A DNA stretch of 19,612 bases from an uncultured Bacillota bacterium (lineage in GTDB: Bacteria; Bacillota; Clostridia; Oscillospirales; Oscillospiraceae): assembly GCA_937890735.1 (NCBI GenBank), contig CALACZ010000067.1:1-19612 (forward strand), in the 5' to 3' direction. The notes under the pieces were generated by a model. The model was given only the letters and a program-made list of their open reading frames with translations, searched no databases and had not been told where the DNA came from. The position numbers were made by a program, and so were the translations under genes. Positions 1-7,660 of the stretch are shown piece after piece (the stretch's first letter is position 1; the number at the start of each line of letters is the position of its first letter).

Positions 1-544
1 AGTGCTGGAACATATAGTAGAAATCATACGACTGCATGATCATGTAGTTGAACTCCAGGAAGCTGAGTCCCTTTTCCATGCGCTGCTTGTAGCACTCCGC
101 GCGGAGCATATTGTTGACCGAGAAGCACGCGCCCACCTCGCGCAGCAGCTCCACATAGTTGAGCCCCAGCAGCCAGTCGGCGTTGTTGAGCATCATTGCC
201 TTGCCCTCGCCAAAGTCGATGAAGCGCTCCATCTGGCGCTTGAAGCACGCGGCATTGTGGTCGATGTCCTCTTTGGTGAGCATTTTGCGCATATCCGTGC
301 GCCCGGAGGGGTCGCCGATCATGGTCGTGCCGCCGCCGATGAGCGCGATGGGGCGGTTGCCCGCCATTTGCAGGCGCTTCATCAGGCACAGCGCCATAAA
401 ATGCCCGACGTGCAGGCTGTCCGCCGTGCAGTCAAAGCCGATGTAGAACGTCGCCCTGCCGTTGTTGACCATGTCGCGGATGTGCTCCTCGTCCGTGACC
501 TGCGCGATCAGCCCGCGCGCTTGCAGTTCTTCATAAATACCCAT
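1..544 (-). CDS. tyrS: Tyrosyl-tRNA synthetase, N-terminal part (runs off left edge)
   Basis: Cytoplasmic enzyme that attaches tyrosine to tRNA-Tyr using ATP. The visible 181 codons begin MGIYEELQARGLIAQVTDEE and hold the class I Rossmann start: the tyrosine pocket segment YIGFDCTADSLHVGH, whose HVGH is the HIGH signature, then the GGGTTMIGDPSGR loop typical of bacterial TyrS. The C-terminal half, including KMSKS and the S4 domain, lies outside the window. The ATG at 544 follows an AAGGAG ribosome site at good spacing. It is the second gene after a tyrosine T-box leader, 27 nt downstream of a small zinc-ribbon gene, so its expression should rise when uncharged tRNA-Tyr accumulates. Identity is very secure. 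Only the left truncation limits the description. Confidence 0.97.
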   Translation of the reverse strand, partial: MGIYEELQARGLIAQVTDEEHIRDMVNNGRATFYIGFDCTADSLHVGHFMALCLMKRLQMAGNRPIALIGGGTTMIGDPSGRTDMRKMLTKEDIDHNAACFKRQMERFIDFGEGKAMMLNNADWLLGLNYVELLREVGACFSVNNMLRAECYKQRMEKGLSFLEFNYMIMQSYDFYYMFQH

Positions 545-571
545 GTTGCTTCTCCTTCTATCCTTCCTATT

Positions 572-871
572 TTATAATTCCATCAAACGCCTGCCGCAAT
601 GCGGACAGACGGCGTCATCCATGTCGTGCATATCACCGCAGTACGGGCACGCAGCCTGTGCAATACCGTCGGGCTCTTCCGCGTCCAGTTCGCCCAGCAG
701 ATAAAACTCCAGCTTTTTGCAGCGCTCACAGCACAGAACGTCCACATCCAGCGCGCCGGACAGAAGCTGCGGGAGGCTTCCGAGCAGAGCGCTGTACTTT
801 CCCTTTTGCAGCTCCATGCTGCCGAGACTTTGCAGCCTGCCGCCGCAGGCAGAACAGGTTTTCTGACGCAT
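572..871 (-). CDS. Small double zinc-ribbon protein, function unknown
   Basis: A 99-residue protein beginning MRQKTCSACGGRLQSLGSME. I chose the ATG at 871 because GAGAGGAG lies just upstream. A longer reading frame would run back into the T-box terminator and cannot be right. Four CxxC pairs are visible: C6/C9, C48/C51, C75/C78 and C89/C92, which suggests two zinc ribbons. The middle segment (SALLGSLPQLLSGALDVDV then CERCKKLEFYLLG) resembles a widespread but uncharacterised clostridial zinc-ribbon family, by recollection of the pattern. There is no signal peptide or membrane segment, so it should be cytoplasmic. It sits between the tyrosine T-box and tyrS and must share T-box control. A role in RNA or tRNA metabolism is possible but not shown. 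Confidence 0.85.
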   Translation of the reverse strand: MRQKTCSACGGRLQSLGSMELQKGKYSALLGSLPQLLSGALDVDVLCCERCKKLEFYLLGELDAEEPDGIAQAACPYCGDMHDMDDAVCPHCGRRLMEL

Positions 872-889
872 AAAATGCTCCTCTCTGTC

Positions 890-922
890 AAAAACGCCCC
901 CTGTCCTTGCGGACAGAGGGCG
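890..922 (-). terminator. Intrinsic terminator of the T-box leader
   Basis: On the minus strand CGCCCTCTGTCC (922-911) pairs with GGACAGGGGGCG (906-895) across a GCAA loop and is followed by TTTTT (894-890). The 12-bp stem contains one G-U pair. It lies directly after the T-box sequence, as expected for a transcription-attenuating T-box. Confidence 0.95.
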
Positions 923-1165
923 AATAAACGCGGTACCACCTCTGGTTCGCCGCTTCCTTGCGAAAGCAGCCTCACGGAGCGCAAGCACGCTCCTGCGCGA
1001 TAACGGGCGCACCCGACACACCCCTACTCAGCGCTTCGCTTTTCAGAGGGCGGCTCCGGGATGTATTCACACGCGCCGCCGTCCTTCTTGCACCTGACCG
1101 AAGGCTCTCTTTGCAGCGGGGAGGCGGGCTACTTCTTCCCTTCAACACCGTAATCCTATGTACTT
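890..1165 (-). promoter_or_regulatory. Tyrosine T-box leader (tRNA-Tyr sensing riboswitch)
   Basis: Untranslated leader read from about 1165 down to 890. The T-box sequence AGGTGGTACCGCG is at 941-929. Stem I carries the distal motif AGAGAGCC..GGTCAGGTGCAAGAAGG near 1110-1083. The specifier region reads GTGAATACATCC, placing a tyrosine codon UAC at 1065-1063. A stem II/III region follows with GAGTAGG and a GGGTGCGCCCGTTA hairpin. An intrinsic terminator ends the leader. By the established T-box mechanism, uncharged tRNA-Tyr pairs with the specifier and with the T-box bulge, stabilises the antiterminator, and allows transcription of the zinc-ribbon gene and tyrS. The tyrosine specifier matches the downstream tyrS, which supports the call independently. 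Confidence 0.96.
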
Positions 1166-1171
1166 AGCGCG

Positions 1172-1200
1172 ATTATAGCCAATCGCGCGCACTTTGTCAA
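1172..1200 (-). promoter_or_regulatory. Consensus sigma-A promoter for T-box / zinc ribbon / tyrS
   Basis: TTGACA (1200-1195), a 17-nt spacer and TATAAT (1177-1172): a perfect housekeeping consensus. Transcription should begin near 1165, giving a leader that contains the whole T-box. The TGA inside the -35 box is also the stop codon of recN. Confidence 0.93.
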
Positions 1201-2873
1201 GCCCCGGATTTATAGCGCTCCGCCGCCGCCAGCAGCTCCTCCGCCCCGGCGAGCATCGTCTCGCTCGCCTCGCCGCCGGACGTGAGCCGCGCCAGCTCTG
1301 CACGGCGCTGCGCGCGGTCAAGCTGCATAACGTGCGTAAACGTGCGCCCATTCTCCACGCGTTTTTCCACGGCAAAGTGCACATCCGCCATCGCGGCGAT
1401 CTGCGGCAGGTGCGTCACGCACAAAACCTGCTTGTGCCGCGCGACGCTTGCCAGCTTTTCCGCCACCTTTTGCGCGGCACGCCCGCTCACGCCCGCGTCC
1501 CCCTCGTCAAAGATGAGCGTGGGCACGGCGTCCTGCTCCGCCATGACGTTTTTGATCGCCAGCATGATACGCGCCAGCTCGCCGCCGGAGGCGACCTTGC
1601 TCAAAGGCTTCAGCGCCTCGCCGACGTTGGCGGACATCAAAAACCGCACCGCGTCGCCGCCCTGAGCGCCGAGCACCGTCTCCTCAAACTGGCAGCAAAA
1701 GCGCACCTTTGGCATATCGAGCTGCGCCAGCTCGCGCTCCATGCGCCCCTCCAGCTTCTCCGCCGCCGCCTGACGCGCCGCGCGAAGCTGCGCCGCCCGC
1801 GCCTGCGCCAGCGCCGTTTCCTTCTCCAGCTGCTGCGTGAGCTGCTCGCGGCGCTCGTCGGAAAATTCGATCTCGTCGAGCTGCTGCTGCGCGCGCGCAA
1901 GATAGTCGAGGATGTCCTGCGTCGTCGCGCCGTATTTGCGCCGCAGGCGGAAGAGTACATCCAGCCGGGATTCGATCTTTTCCAGCTCAAACGCAGAATC
2001 GTCCAGCCCGTCCTGCACCGCGCGCAGCTCGTCCACAACGTCCTGCGCGCCGTACATCAGCTCGCTCACGCGCTCGTGGAGCTGTGAGAGCGTCTCGTCC
2101 GCGCCCGTGAGCGCGCTCAGCGCGTGCTCCGCATCGCCGAGCAGACCTGCCGCGCCGTCGCTGCTGTCGCCGCCGTAAAGTGCCTGGAGTGCCCGCGCGA
2201 TCCCGGCAGTCATTTTCTCGGCGTTTTGCAGGAACTTCCGCCGCGCCTCCAGCTCCGTCTCCTCGCCTGCCTTTACCTCGGCGCGCGTGATCTCGTCGAT
2301 CTGATAGCGCAGATTCTCCAATAAACGCAGCTTTTCGCCCTCGTCCATCTGCAAATGCGCCAGCTCCGCGCGCGTGCGCTGCATCTGCTCATACGCCTGC
2401 GCGTACTCGCCCAGCAGCGCCTCGTCGTGCGCGAACAGGTCGAGGTACGACAAATGCGCCTCCTCGTCAAAGAGCTGCTGCGAGTCGTGCTGCCCATGGA
2501 TATTGATGAGCTGCATCCCGAGCTGCCGCAGGATCGCCGCCGTCACCGGGCGGCCGTTCACGCGGCAGGCGCTTTTGCCGCTCTCGGAAATTTCGCGCTG
2601 GATCTGCAACTCGTCCGCGTCAAACGGCACCTGATTGTCCGCGAACCACGAAAGCTCCGGCACGCCGGTAAAAATGGCGCTCACGAATGCGCTCTTTGCG
2701 CCCGTGCGGATGCAGTCGCGATACGTCCGCTCGCCGAGGATGGCGGAGATGGCGTCGATGACGATGGATTTGCCCGCGCCGGTCTCGCCGGTGAGGGCGT
2801 TGAAGCCGCGGTCAAAGCGGACCTCCGCCTGTTCAATGACGGCTATATTTTCGATATGCAAAACACTCAGCAT
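1197..2873 (-). CDS. recN: DNA repair protein RecN (SMC-like ATPase)
   Basis: A 558-residue SMC-family ATPase acting in double-strand break repair and recombination. The N-terminus has the Walker A loop GETGAGKS at residues 29-36. The middle is a long charged, heptad-rich coiled-coil region (about 150-360). The C-terminal half has the ABC signature ASGGELAR at 428-435 and Walker B LIFDE at 453-457, followed by the H-loop segment VTHLPQIA. Length matches the family (about 550-570). The ATG at 2873 follows AAGGTG, partly made from the end of argR, with an 11-nt gap. argR-recN linkage is common in Firmicutes. The stop codon lies within the -35 box of the next promoter. Confidence 0.97.
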   Translation of the reverse strand: MLSVLHIENIAVIEQAEVRFDRGFNALTGETGAGKSIVIDAISAILGERTYRDCIRTGAKSAFVSAIFTGVPELSWFADNQVPFDADELQIQREISESGKSACRVNGRPVTAAILRQLGMQLINIHGQHDSQQLFDEEAHLSYLDLFAHDEALLGEYAQAYEQMQRTRAELAHLQMDEGEKLRLLENLRYQIDEITRAEVKAGEETELEARRKFLQNAEKMTAGIARALQALYGGDSSDGAAGLLGDAEHALSALTGADETLSQLHERVSELMYGAQDVVDELRAVQDGLDDSAFELEKIESRLDVLFRLRRKYGATTQDILDYLARAQQQLDEIEFSDERREQLTQQLEKETALAQARAAQLRAARQAAAEKLEGRMERELAQLDMPKVRFCCQFEETVLGAQGGDAVRFLMSANVGEALKPLSKVASGGELARIMLAIKNVMAEQDAVPTLIFDEGDAGVSGRAAQKVAEKLASVARHKQVLCVTHLPQIAAMADVHFAVEKRVENGRTFTHVMQLDRAQRRAELARLTSGGEASETMLAGAEELLAAAERYKSGA

Positions 2874-2884
2874 AACGCTTCACC

Positions 2885-3343
2885 TTATTTTGCGGCGACC
2901 TGGCTGCGGATCTCCGCGCACAGATTTGCGGCGCTGGCGGTATCGCGCAGCACGACGAATGCCGTGTCGTCGCCCGCCAGCGTTCCGACGATCTCGGGGA
3001 TGTTCATGGCGTCGAGTGCCGCCATGGCAGCGTTCGCCATGCCGACCATCGTTTTGATGACCAGGATGTTCTGCGCGTAATCGACCGAAGTGATACTCTG
3101 CTTGAAGATCACGTTCAGACGCTCGGAGAACTGATGCTCCGCCGGATGCACGGCGGTCTGATATCGGTACGCACCGCTCGGCGCGAGCTGCTTGACGATG
3201 CGCAGCTGCCGAATGTCGCGCGAAATGGTCGCCTGCGTGGCGGTAAAGCCCGCGGCGGCAAGCTCCGCGAGGAGCTGCTCCTGCGTCTCCACGTCGTGCT
3301 CGCGGATAATTTCCAGAATTTTTTCCTGTCGTTTGGATTTCAT
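2885..3343 (-). CDS. argR: Arginine repressor ArgR/AhrC
   Basis: A 152-residue transcription factor that senses L-arginine and controls arginine biosynthesis and catabolism. The N-terminal winged helix-turn-helix (about 1-70) contains the recognition-helix signature ATQATISRDIRQL. The C-terminal oligomerisation and arginine-binding domain contains GTLAGDDTAFVVL, the family GTxAGDDT motif whose aspartates bind arginine. Length is typical (about 150). The ATG at 3343 follows a GGGGGTGA ribosome site. Only 4 nt separate it from the nadK stop, so it is co-transcribed. No arginine genes are in the window, so its targets are elsewhere. In many Firmicutes it sits in exactly this tlyA-nadK-argR-recN context. 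Confidence 0.97.
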   Translation of the reverse strand: MKSKRQEKILEIIREHDVETQEQLLAELAAAGFTATQATISRDIRQLRIVKQLAPSGAYRYQTAVHPAEHQFSERLNVIFKQSITSVDYAQNILVIKTMVGMANAAMAALDAMNIPEIVGTLAGDDTAFVVLRDTASAANLCAEIRSQVAAK

Positions 3344-3347
3344 ACCG

Positions 3348-4214
3348 TCACCCCCGGTCCGTAAATTTTCGGTTCAGAATTTCAAAAAAGTTCGTGTCCT
3401 TCAGGCGCACGAGCCGCGTGACCTTGTCCGACACGCGCACCGTGATCCTGTCGCCCATGTTCAGCCGCAGCGCCCGTCCGCCGTCCACCGACAAAAAGGC
3501 GTTGTGCCGCCCGACCTTGCCCATGTACACGTCGATCACGCGCTTGGGCGCGACGACGATGCTCTTCGCCTGCATCGCGTGGGCGCAGATGGGCGTGATG
3601 AGGAAGTTCTTTGCCGCCGGCTCGATGATCGGGCCGCCGGCAGAGAGCGAATAGGCGGTCGAGCCGGTGGGCGTGCAGAGAATGACGCCGTCGCCGGAGA
3701 AATTCGCCGCCTCCACGCCGTCACAGTGAACGGACATCTGCACCACGCGCGCGATCGCGCCCTTGGTGATGACGGCGTCGTTGAGCGCCGTTTCATGAAG
3801 TAAATGCTGCCCGCTCGCGCCCGTGACCGTCACGTCGAGCATCGTGCGCGGCTCGAGCGTATATTCCTTTTTCGGCAGCTTCCGCAAAAGCTCCAGCTCG
3901 CCCGCTTCCAGCTCCGCGATAAAGCCCATCGTGCCGATGTTCACGCCCAAAATCGGCAGATGATTCGCCGTTGCCAGCTTGGACGCGTGCAGGATCGTCC
4001 CGTCGCCGCCGAAGCACACGAGCATATCCGCGCCGCGCACCTCGGTCTTGAGGTCGTCAAAGTGCATCCCGGCGGGGGCGTCAAAATCGCGGTCCACGTC
4101 AAACGGCAGGCAAAGGTGCACCGCCGCGCCGCTCTCCTCCAGAATCTCGCGCGCCCGCATGGCGTATTTGAACTGTTTGTCCCGATAGGGATTCGGCATC
4201 AGAATGATCTTCAT
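3348..4214 (-). CDS. nadK: NAD kinase
   Basis: A 288-residue cytoplasmic enzyme that phosphorylates NAD to NADP. The diagnostic GGDGT loop is present (CFGGDGTILHASKL, near residue 70), followed by the NDAVI segment and the glycine-rich TGSTAYSLSAGGPI substrate-binding motif. Length fits bacterial NadK (about 270-300). The ATG at 4214 lies 4 nt after the tlyA stop with an AAAGGAT ribosome site inside the end of tlyA, so translation is probably coupled. NADPH supply is relevant to the neighbouring isoprenoid genes, but the shared operon may simply be ancestral synteny. Confidence 0.97.
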   Translation of the reverse strand: MKIILMPNPYRDKQFKYAMRAREILEESGAAVHLCLPFDVDRDFDAPAGMHFDDLKTEVRGADMLVCFGGDGTILHASKLATANHLPILGVNIGTMGFIAELEAGELELLRKLPKKEYTLEPRTMLDVTVTGASGQHLLHETALNDAVITKGAIARVVQMSVHCDGVEAANFSGDGVILCTPTGSTAYSLSAGGPIIEPAAKNFLITPICAHAMQAKSIVVAPKRVIDVYMGKVGRHNAFLSVDGGRALRLNMGDRITVRVSDKVTRLVRLKDTNFFEILNRKFTDRG

Positions 4215-4218
4215 GGTT

Positions 4219-5022
4219 TTATCCTTTCAGCATCTCGTGCGCCTGCCGCACCAGCGCCGGAACATCCGGCGTGATGCCGCCCTCCGGCACGAGCGACAGA
4301 TGCGCGAGAAACTCGATATTCCCCTCCGGCCCGCGCACCGGCGAAAACGTCAGCCCGCGCAGCGTAAAGCCCTGCTCCTGCGCAAGCGTGAGAAATCCGT
4401 TCAGAACCTCTTCATGCACGGCAGGGTCGCGCACAACGCCCTTTTTGCCGACCTTTTCCTTACCGGCTTCAAACTGGGGCTTGATGAGGCAGACGACCTG
4501 CCCGTTCTCCCGTAGCAGCCTGCGCACGGCGGGCAGAACGATCCTGAGCGAAATAAACGATACGTCGATGACTGAAAGGTCCAGCGGCTCACCGAGGTCC
4601 TCAGGCGTGACATAGCGGATGTTCGTCCGCTCCATCACAACAACGCGCGGATCTTCGCGGATCTTCCACGCAAGCTGCCCGTAGCCCACGTCAATGGCAA
4701 ACACCTTTTTTGCGCCCTGCTGGAGCAGGCAGTCGGTAAAGCCGCCGGTGGACGCGCCGGAGTCGCCGCAAACGAGCCCCGTCACATCCACGCCGAAATC
4801 GCGCAGCGCCTTTTCGAGCTTCAGCCCGCCGCGGCTGACATATGGGCAGGTGCTGCCGCGCACCTCAATGGGCGCTTCCGCGTCAAATTCCTGCCCGGCT
4901 TTCTCTGCCTTCTGCCCCGCCACGAACACCGCGCCGCTCATAATGATCGCCTGCGCCTTGGCGCGCGACTCCGCAAGCCCGCGCTCCGTCAGCAGCACAT
5001 CCAGCCGTTTTTTATTCTTCAC
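4219..5022 (-). CDS. tlyA: TlyA-family rRNA 2'-O-methyltransferase (S4 + FtsJ domains)
   Basis: A 267-residue protein predicted to methylate rRNA ribose using S-adenosylmethionine (TlyA/YqxC family). The N-terminal S4 RNA-binding domain (about 1-60) reads KKRLDVLLTERGLAESRAKA. The Rossmann methyltransferase domain has the SAM loop DSGASTGGFTDCLLQQGAKK and the LSVIDVSFISL and KPQFEAGKEKV segments typical of the family. I chose the GTG at 5022 because GGAGG stands 9 nt upstream; an upstream in-frame TTG at 5049 lacks a comparable site. The GTG start overlaps the dxs stop by 11 nt, implying translational coupling. Family members are often mis-annotated as hemolysins. Confidence 0.93.
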   Translation of the reverse strand: MKNKKRLDVLLTERGLAESRAKAQAIIMSGAVFVAGQKAEKAGQEFDAEAPIEVRGSTCPYVSRGGLKLEKALRDFGVDVTGLVCGDSGASTGGFTDCLLQQGAKKVFAIDVGYGQLAWKIREDPRVVVMERTNIRYVTPEDLGEPLDLSVIDVSFISLRIVLPAVRRLLRENGQVVCLIKPQFEAGKEKVGKKGVVRDPAVHEEVLNGFLTLAQEQGFTLRGLTFSPVRGPEGNIEFLAHLSLVPEGGITPDVPALVRQAHEMLKG

Positions 5023-6853
5023 GCGCCGTTTCCTCCATGACCGTTTCAAATAGCGCCTGCCCGTCCAGACCGCACGCTGCCAGCAGCTCGCCGCGCGCGC
5101 CGTGCGTCACAAAGCCGCCGCCGAGATTTTTTTTGCAGCAGCGCGCCTGCACGCCGCGCGCTTCCAGCGCGGCAAACAGCTCGTCCGCGATGCAGCCGTG
5201 GTCGGAGACCTCCTCGGCAACGACCAGCCGCCCCGTGCGCCGCACGGACGCCTCCACCGCGTCAAAATCCGGCGGCGTGAGCGACGCCAGCTTCAAAAGC
5301 TCCGGCGAAACTCCTGCCTCCGCGCAAAGCTCTCGCGCACGCAGCGCCTCATTATACAGCGTTCCATACGTCACGAGCGTGCAGTCCTCGCCCGGCTCGA
5401 TGAGCGTTGAGGTATGGCACTGCTGATACTGCCCCTCGCCGCCGGTGGGATAGCGCACGGCGACAGGACCTTTGCAGTCGTAGAGCGCGATGTCCAGCAT
5501 CCGCCGCAGCTCGGCAAGGTTCGCCGGGCAGAAGATCTGCATCCCCGGCACTTCGCGCAAATATCCCACGTCGAACATCCCGTGGTGTGTCTCGCCGTCC
5601 GCGCCGACGAGTCCCGCGCGGTCCACAGCAAACACGACGTGTAAATTCAAAATCGCCACGTCGTGCAGCAGCATATCAAAGCTGCGCTGCAAAAATGTGG
5701 AGTAGATCGCCACGACCGGCAGCATCCCCTGCTTTGCCAGCCCCGCCGCCATGCACACGGCGTGCCCCTCGGCGATGCCCACGTCAAAAAACCGGCGCGG
5801 GAACGCGCGCGCGAAGCCGTCCAGCCCCGTGCCGCAGCGCATTGCCGCCGTGATGGCGCACAGGCGCTCATCGCTGTGCGCAAGCCTGGTCAGCTCCGCG
5901 CCAAATGCGCCGGAAAATGTATTTTTATTCTGCCCAACCGGGCGGCCGCTCGCCGGGTCAAAGCGCCCCACGCCGTGGAAATCCTGCGGCGTTTTTTCCG
6001 CCGGGGCAAAGCCGCGCCCCTTTTGCGTGATGAGGTGCAGCAGCACCGGCTCTTGCAGCGCCGCGCTTGCGCGCAGAAGCTCCGCGATGCGCTCGGTGTC
6101 GTGCCCCTCCACAGGTCCGAGATAGGTAAAGCCCATCTGCTCAAAGATGGTCTTGCCCAAAATTCTGCGCCGCAGCCACGCCTTGAGCTTGTGCGTAAAG
6201 GCGTAAATTTTCTGCCCGCCCGGGAGCTTCGCCATCAGGCGGCGGTAGCGCAGCTTGAGCTCAAAATAGCGCGGTTTGAGGCGCATCTGCCCCAGATAGC
6301 GCGAGATCGCGCCGACGTTCGGCGTGATGGACATCCCGTTGTCGTTTAAAATAACGATGAGCGGCTCGCGGCTCGCGCCAGCGTTGTTCAGCCCCTCGTA
6401 GGCAAGCCCGCCCGTAAGCGCGCCGTCGCCAAGCAGGGCAATGACATTATAGGTCTGCTTTTGCAGCGTGCGCGCCCGCGCCATGCCCAGCGCCACCGAA
6501 ACGGCGTTGGAGGCGTGCCCGGCGATGAACGCGTCCTGGTCGCTTTCCGACGGCTTCGGAAAGCCGGACATCCCGCCGTAGGTCCGCAGACCCGCAAAGC
6601 CGTCCATCCGCCCGGTGAGCAGCTTGTGCACATACGACTGATGCCCCACGTCGAACACGAGCCGGTCCACCCGCGTATCAAACACCTTGTGGATGGCGAG
6701 CGTCGTCTCCACAATGCCGAGGTTCGACGCCAGATGCCCGCCCGTGTGCGACAGATTCTCCACCAGAAACGCGCGGATCTCCTCGCACAGCGCCGCGTCC
6801 TGCTCTTTATTCAGCTTCAAAAGGTCCTCGCGTAAGCGAATTTTTTCGAGCAT
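5012..6853 (-). CDS. dxs: 1-deoxy-D-xylulose-5-phosphate synthase
   Basis: A 613-residue thiamine-diphosphate enzyme that condenses pyruvate and glyceraldehyde 3-phosphate, the first step of the MEP isoprenoid pathway. Visible features are the TPP-binding GDGALTGGLAYEGLNN (142-157) with downstream ILNDNGMSI, the N-terminal GGHLASNLG, the pyrimidine-domain region DVGIAEGHAV with YSTFLQRSFD, and the DRAGLVGADGETHHG motif. Length is near the family norm (about 620). The ATG at 6853 follows GGGGATACT, 12 nt after oapA. With ispA upstream it supplies C5 to C15 isoprenoid precursors. The OLE-oapA unit lies between the two isoprenoid genes, as in other OLE-bearing Firmicutes. Confidence 0.97.
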   Translation of the reverse strand: MLEKIRLREDLLKLNKEQDAALCEEIRAFLVENLSHTGGHLASNLGIVETTLAIHKVFDTRVDRLVFDVGHQSYVHKLLTGRMDGFAGLRTYGGMSGFPKPSESDQDAFIAGHASNAVSVALGMARARTLQKQTYNVIALLGDGALTGGLAYEGLNNAGASREPLIVILNDNGMSITPNVGAISRYLGQMRLKPRYFELKLRYRRLMAKLPGGQKIYAFTHKLKAWLRRRILGKTIFEQMGFTYLGPVEGHDTERIAELLRASAALQEPVLLHLITQKGRGFAPAEKTPQDFHGVGRFDPASGRPVGQNKNTFSGAFGAELTRLAHSDERLCAITAAMRCGTGLDGFARAFPRRFFDVGIAEGHAVCMAAGLAKQGMLPVVAIYSTFLQRSFDMLLHDVAILNLHVVFAVDRAGLVGADGETHHGMFDVGYLREVPGMQIFCPANLAELRRMLDIALYDCKGPVAVRYPTGGEGQYQQCHTSTLIEPGEDCTLVTYGTLYNEALRARELCAEAGVSPELLKLASLTPPDFDAVEASVRRTGRLVVAEEVSDHGCIADELFAALEARGVQARCCKKNLGGGFVTHGARGELLAACGLDGQALFETVMEETAREE

Positions 6854-6865
6854 AGTATCCCCGTT

Positions 6866-7459
6866 TCAGCGTTTTTTCCGCCGTTTGCGGAACAGCGCCG
6901 GTATCTTTCTGAAAAAGCACAGCACACGCGCCGTCATCTGCACGATGCGCGTGCTCTCACTGATGGCAAAGGTCTTGCCGAAGGCTTTGCCGCCCACGGT
7001 GAGCGCGGCGACGAGCGCCGACATGAGAAGATCCACGATCATCTGCGTCCCGCCGACACCCGCGGCGATCACGCGCGCGGCGATCACCGCCGACGCTGAG
7101 CCGGAAATAACGCCGCAAATATCGCCGATGACGTCGTTGCAGAACGACGACACGCGGTTTGCGTTGCGGATGAGCTTCAGCGCCTCACGCGCCTCGGGCA
7201 CTTTGCGCGACGCCATGGCGTGGAACGGCGTTTCGTCCGCCGTAGTCACCGCCACGCCGATCACGTCAAATAGAATGCCGATGAGCACGATGCAGATGAG
7301 AATGATAAACGAAAGCGCCATCCCAGCGCCGTCCAGCAGCTGTGAGGATGCCAGGCTCATCACGGCGGAGATGACCATCGTCATGGCAAAGATCATCACG
7401 ATCCACTGATAGTCAGGGCGGGATTTCCTGCCCCCGCGTCCCTTCTTCGGTTGACTCAA
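6866..7459 (-). CDS. oapA: OLE-associated membrane protein OapA (DUF21/CNNM-like)
   Basis: A 197-residue integral membrane protein. I chose the TTG at 7459 because GGAGG lies 8 nt upstream (TTTTGGAGGAATCCGAT-TTG). The same frame is open to an ATG at 7660, but that stretch is repeat DNA. The basic N-terminus (SQPKKGRGGRKSRPDYQW) precedes hydrophobic segments near WIVMIFAMTMVISAVMSLAS and MALSFIILICIVLIGILFDV. A loop with VTTADETPFHAM and SSFCNDVIGDICGVISGSA follows, then another hydrophobic region and a strongly basic tail (FFRKIPALFRKRRKKR). This looks like a stand-alone DUF21/CNNM transmembrane domain. OapA is known to bind OLE RNA and anchor it to the membrane. Position between OLE RNA and dxs is the conserved OLE synteny. 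DUF21 relatives include Mg2+ transport proteins; transport here is not shown. Confidence 0.9.
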   Translation of the reverse strand: MSQPKKGRGGRKSRPDYQWIVMIFAMTMVISAVMSLASSQLLDGAGMALSFIILICIVLIGILFDVIGVAVTTADETPFHAMASRKVPEAREALKLIRNANRVSSFCNDVIGDICGVISGSASAVIAARVIAAGVGGTQMIVDLLMSALVAALTVGGKAFGKTFAISESTRIVQMTARVLCFFRKIPALFRKRRKKR

Positions 7460-7482
7460 ATCGGATTCCTCCAAAAATAAAT

Positions 7483-7525
7483 GCCTCGCAGAGTTTTGCG
7501 CAAAAAGCCTCGCAGAGTTTTGCGC
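7483..7525. repeat. Tandem direct repeat of 19 bp at outer edge of left repeat arm
   Basis: The 19-bp sequence GCCTCGCAGAGTTTTGCGC occurs at 7483-7501 and again at 7507-7525, separated by AAAAA. A third copy lies in inverted orientation near 8619-8637. The second copy forms the edge of the left inverted repeat arm, so the first looks like a partial duplication or slippage next to the oapA ribosome site. Confidence 0.85.
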
Positions 7526-7656
7526 CCGCAGGCGCAAAATAAAATTGGAATCATTTTTGCCGGCGACACGCGCGTCGGCAAAAATACTGCTCGCTCTGCA
7601 AGTGTGGAATTTGTGTGCCCACGGCACACAAATTATGCGCGCGCAGGGTGCAAGCC
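7502..7656. repeat. Left arm of inverted palindromic repeat flanking OLE
   Basis: Matches the reverse complement of 8414-8642 in modules. A 38-bp block (7502-7539) is identical to 8605-8642, and a 17-bp block (7549-7565) is identical to 8580-8596. The inner edge ATGCGCGCGCAGGGTGCAAGCC resembles the right arm edge. The arm holds three palindromes: TTTTGCGCC/GGCGCAAAA (7518-7539), TTTTTGCCG/CGGCAAAAA (7554-7584), and AATTTGTGTGCC/GGCACACAAATT (about 7609-7633). It separates the 3' end of OLE RNA from the oapA ribosome site. Looks like a non-coding genomic repeat. Confidence 0.85.
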
Positions 7657-7660
7657 CCAT

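Noticed and set aside
1194..2087. 297-codon open frame on the plus strand inside recN
   Set aside because: Low-complexity Arg/Leu/His translation antisense to recN, which has intact Walker motifs.
7483..7525. CRISPR array
   Set aside because: Only two 19-bp direct copies with a 5-nt spacer, and no cas genes; a local duplication within a palindromic repeat.
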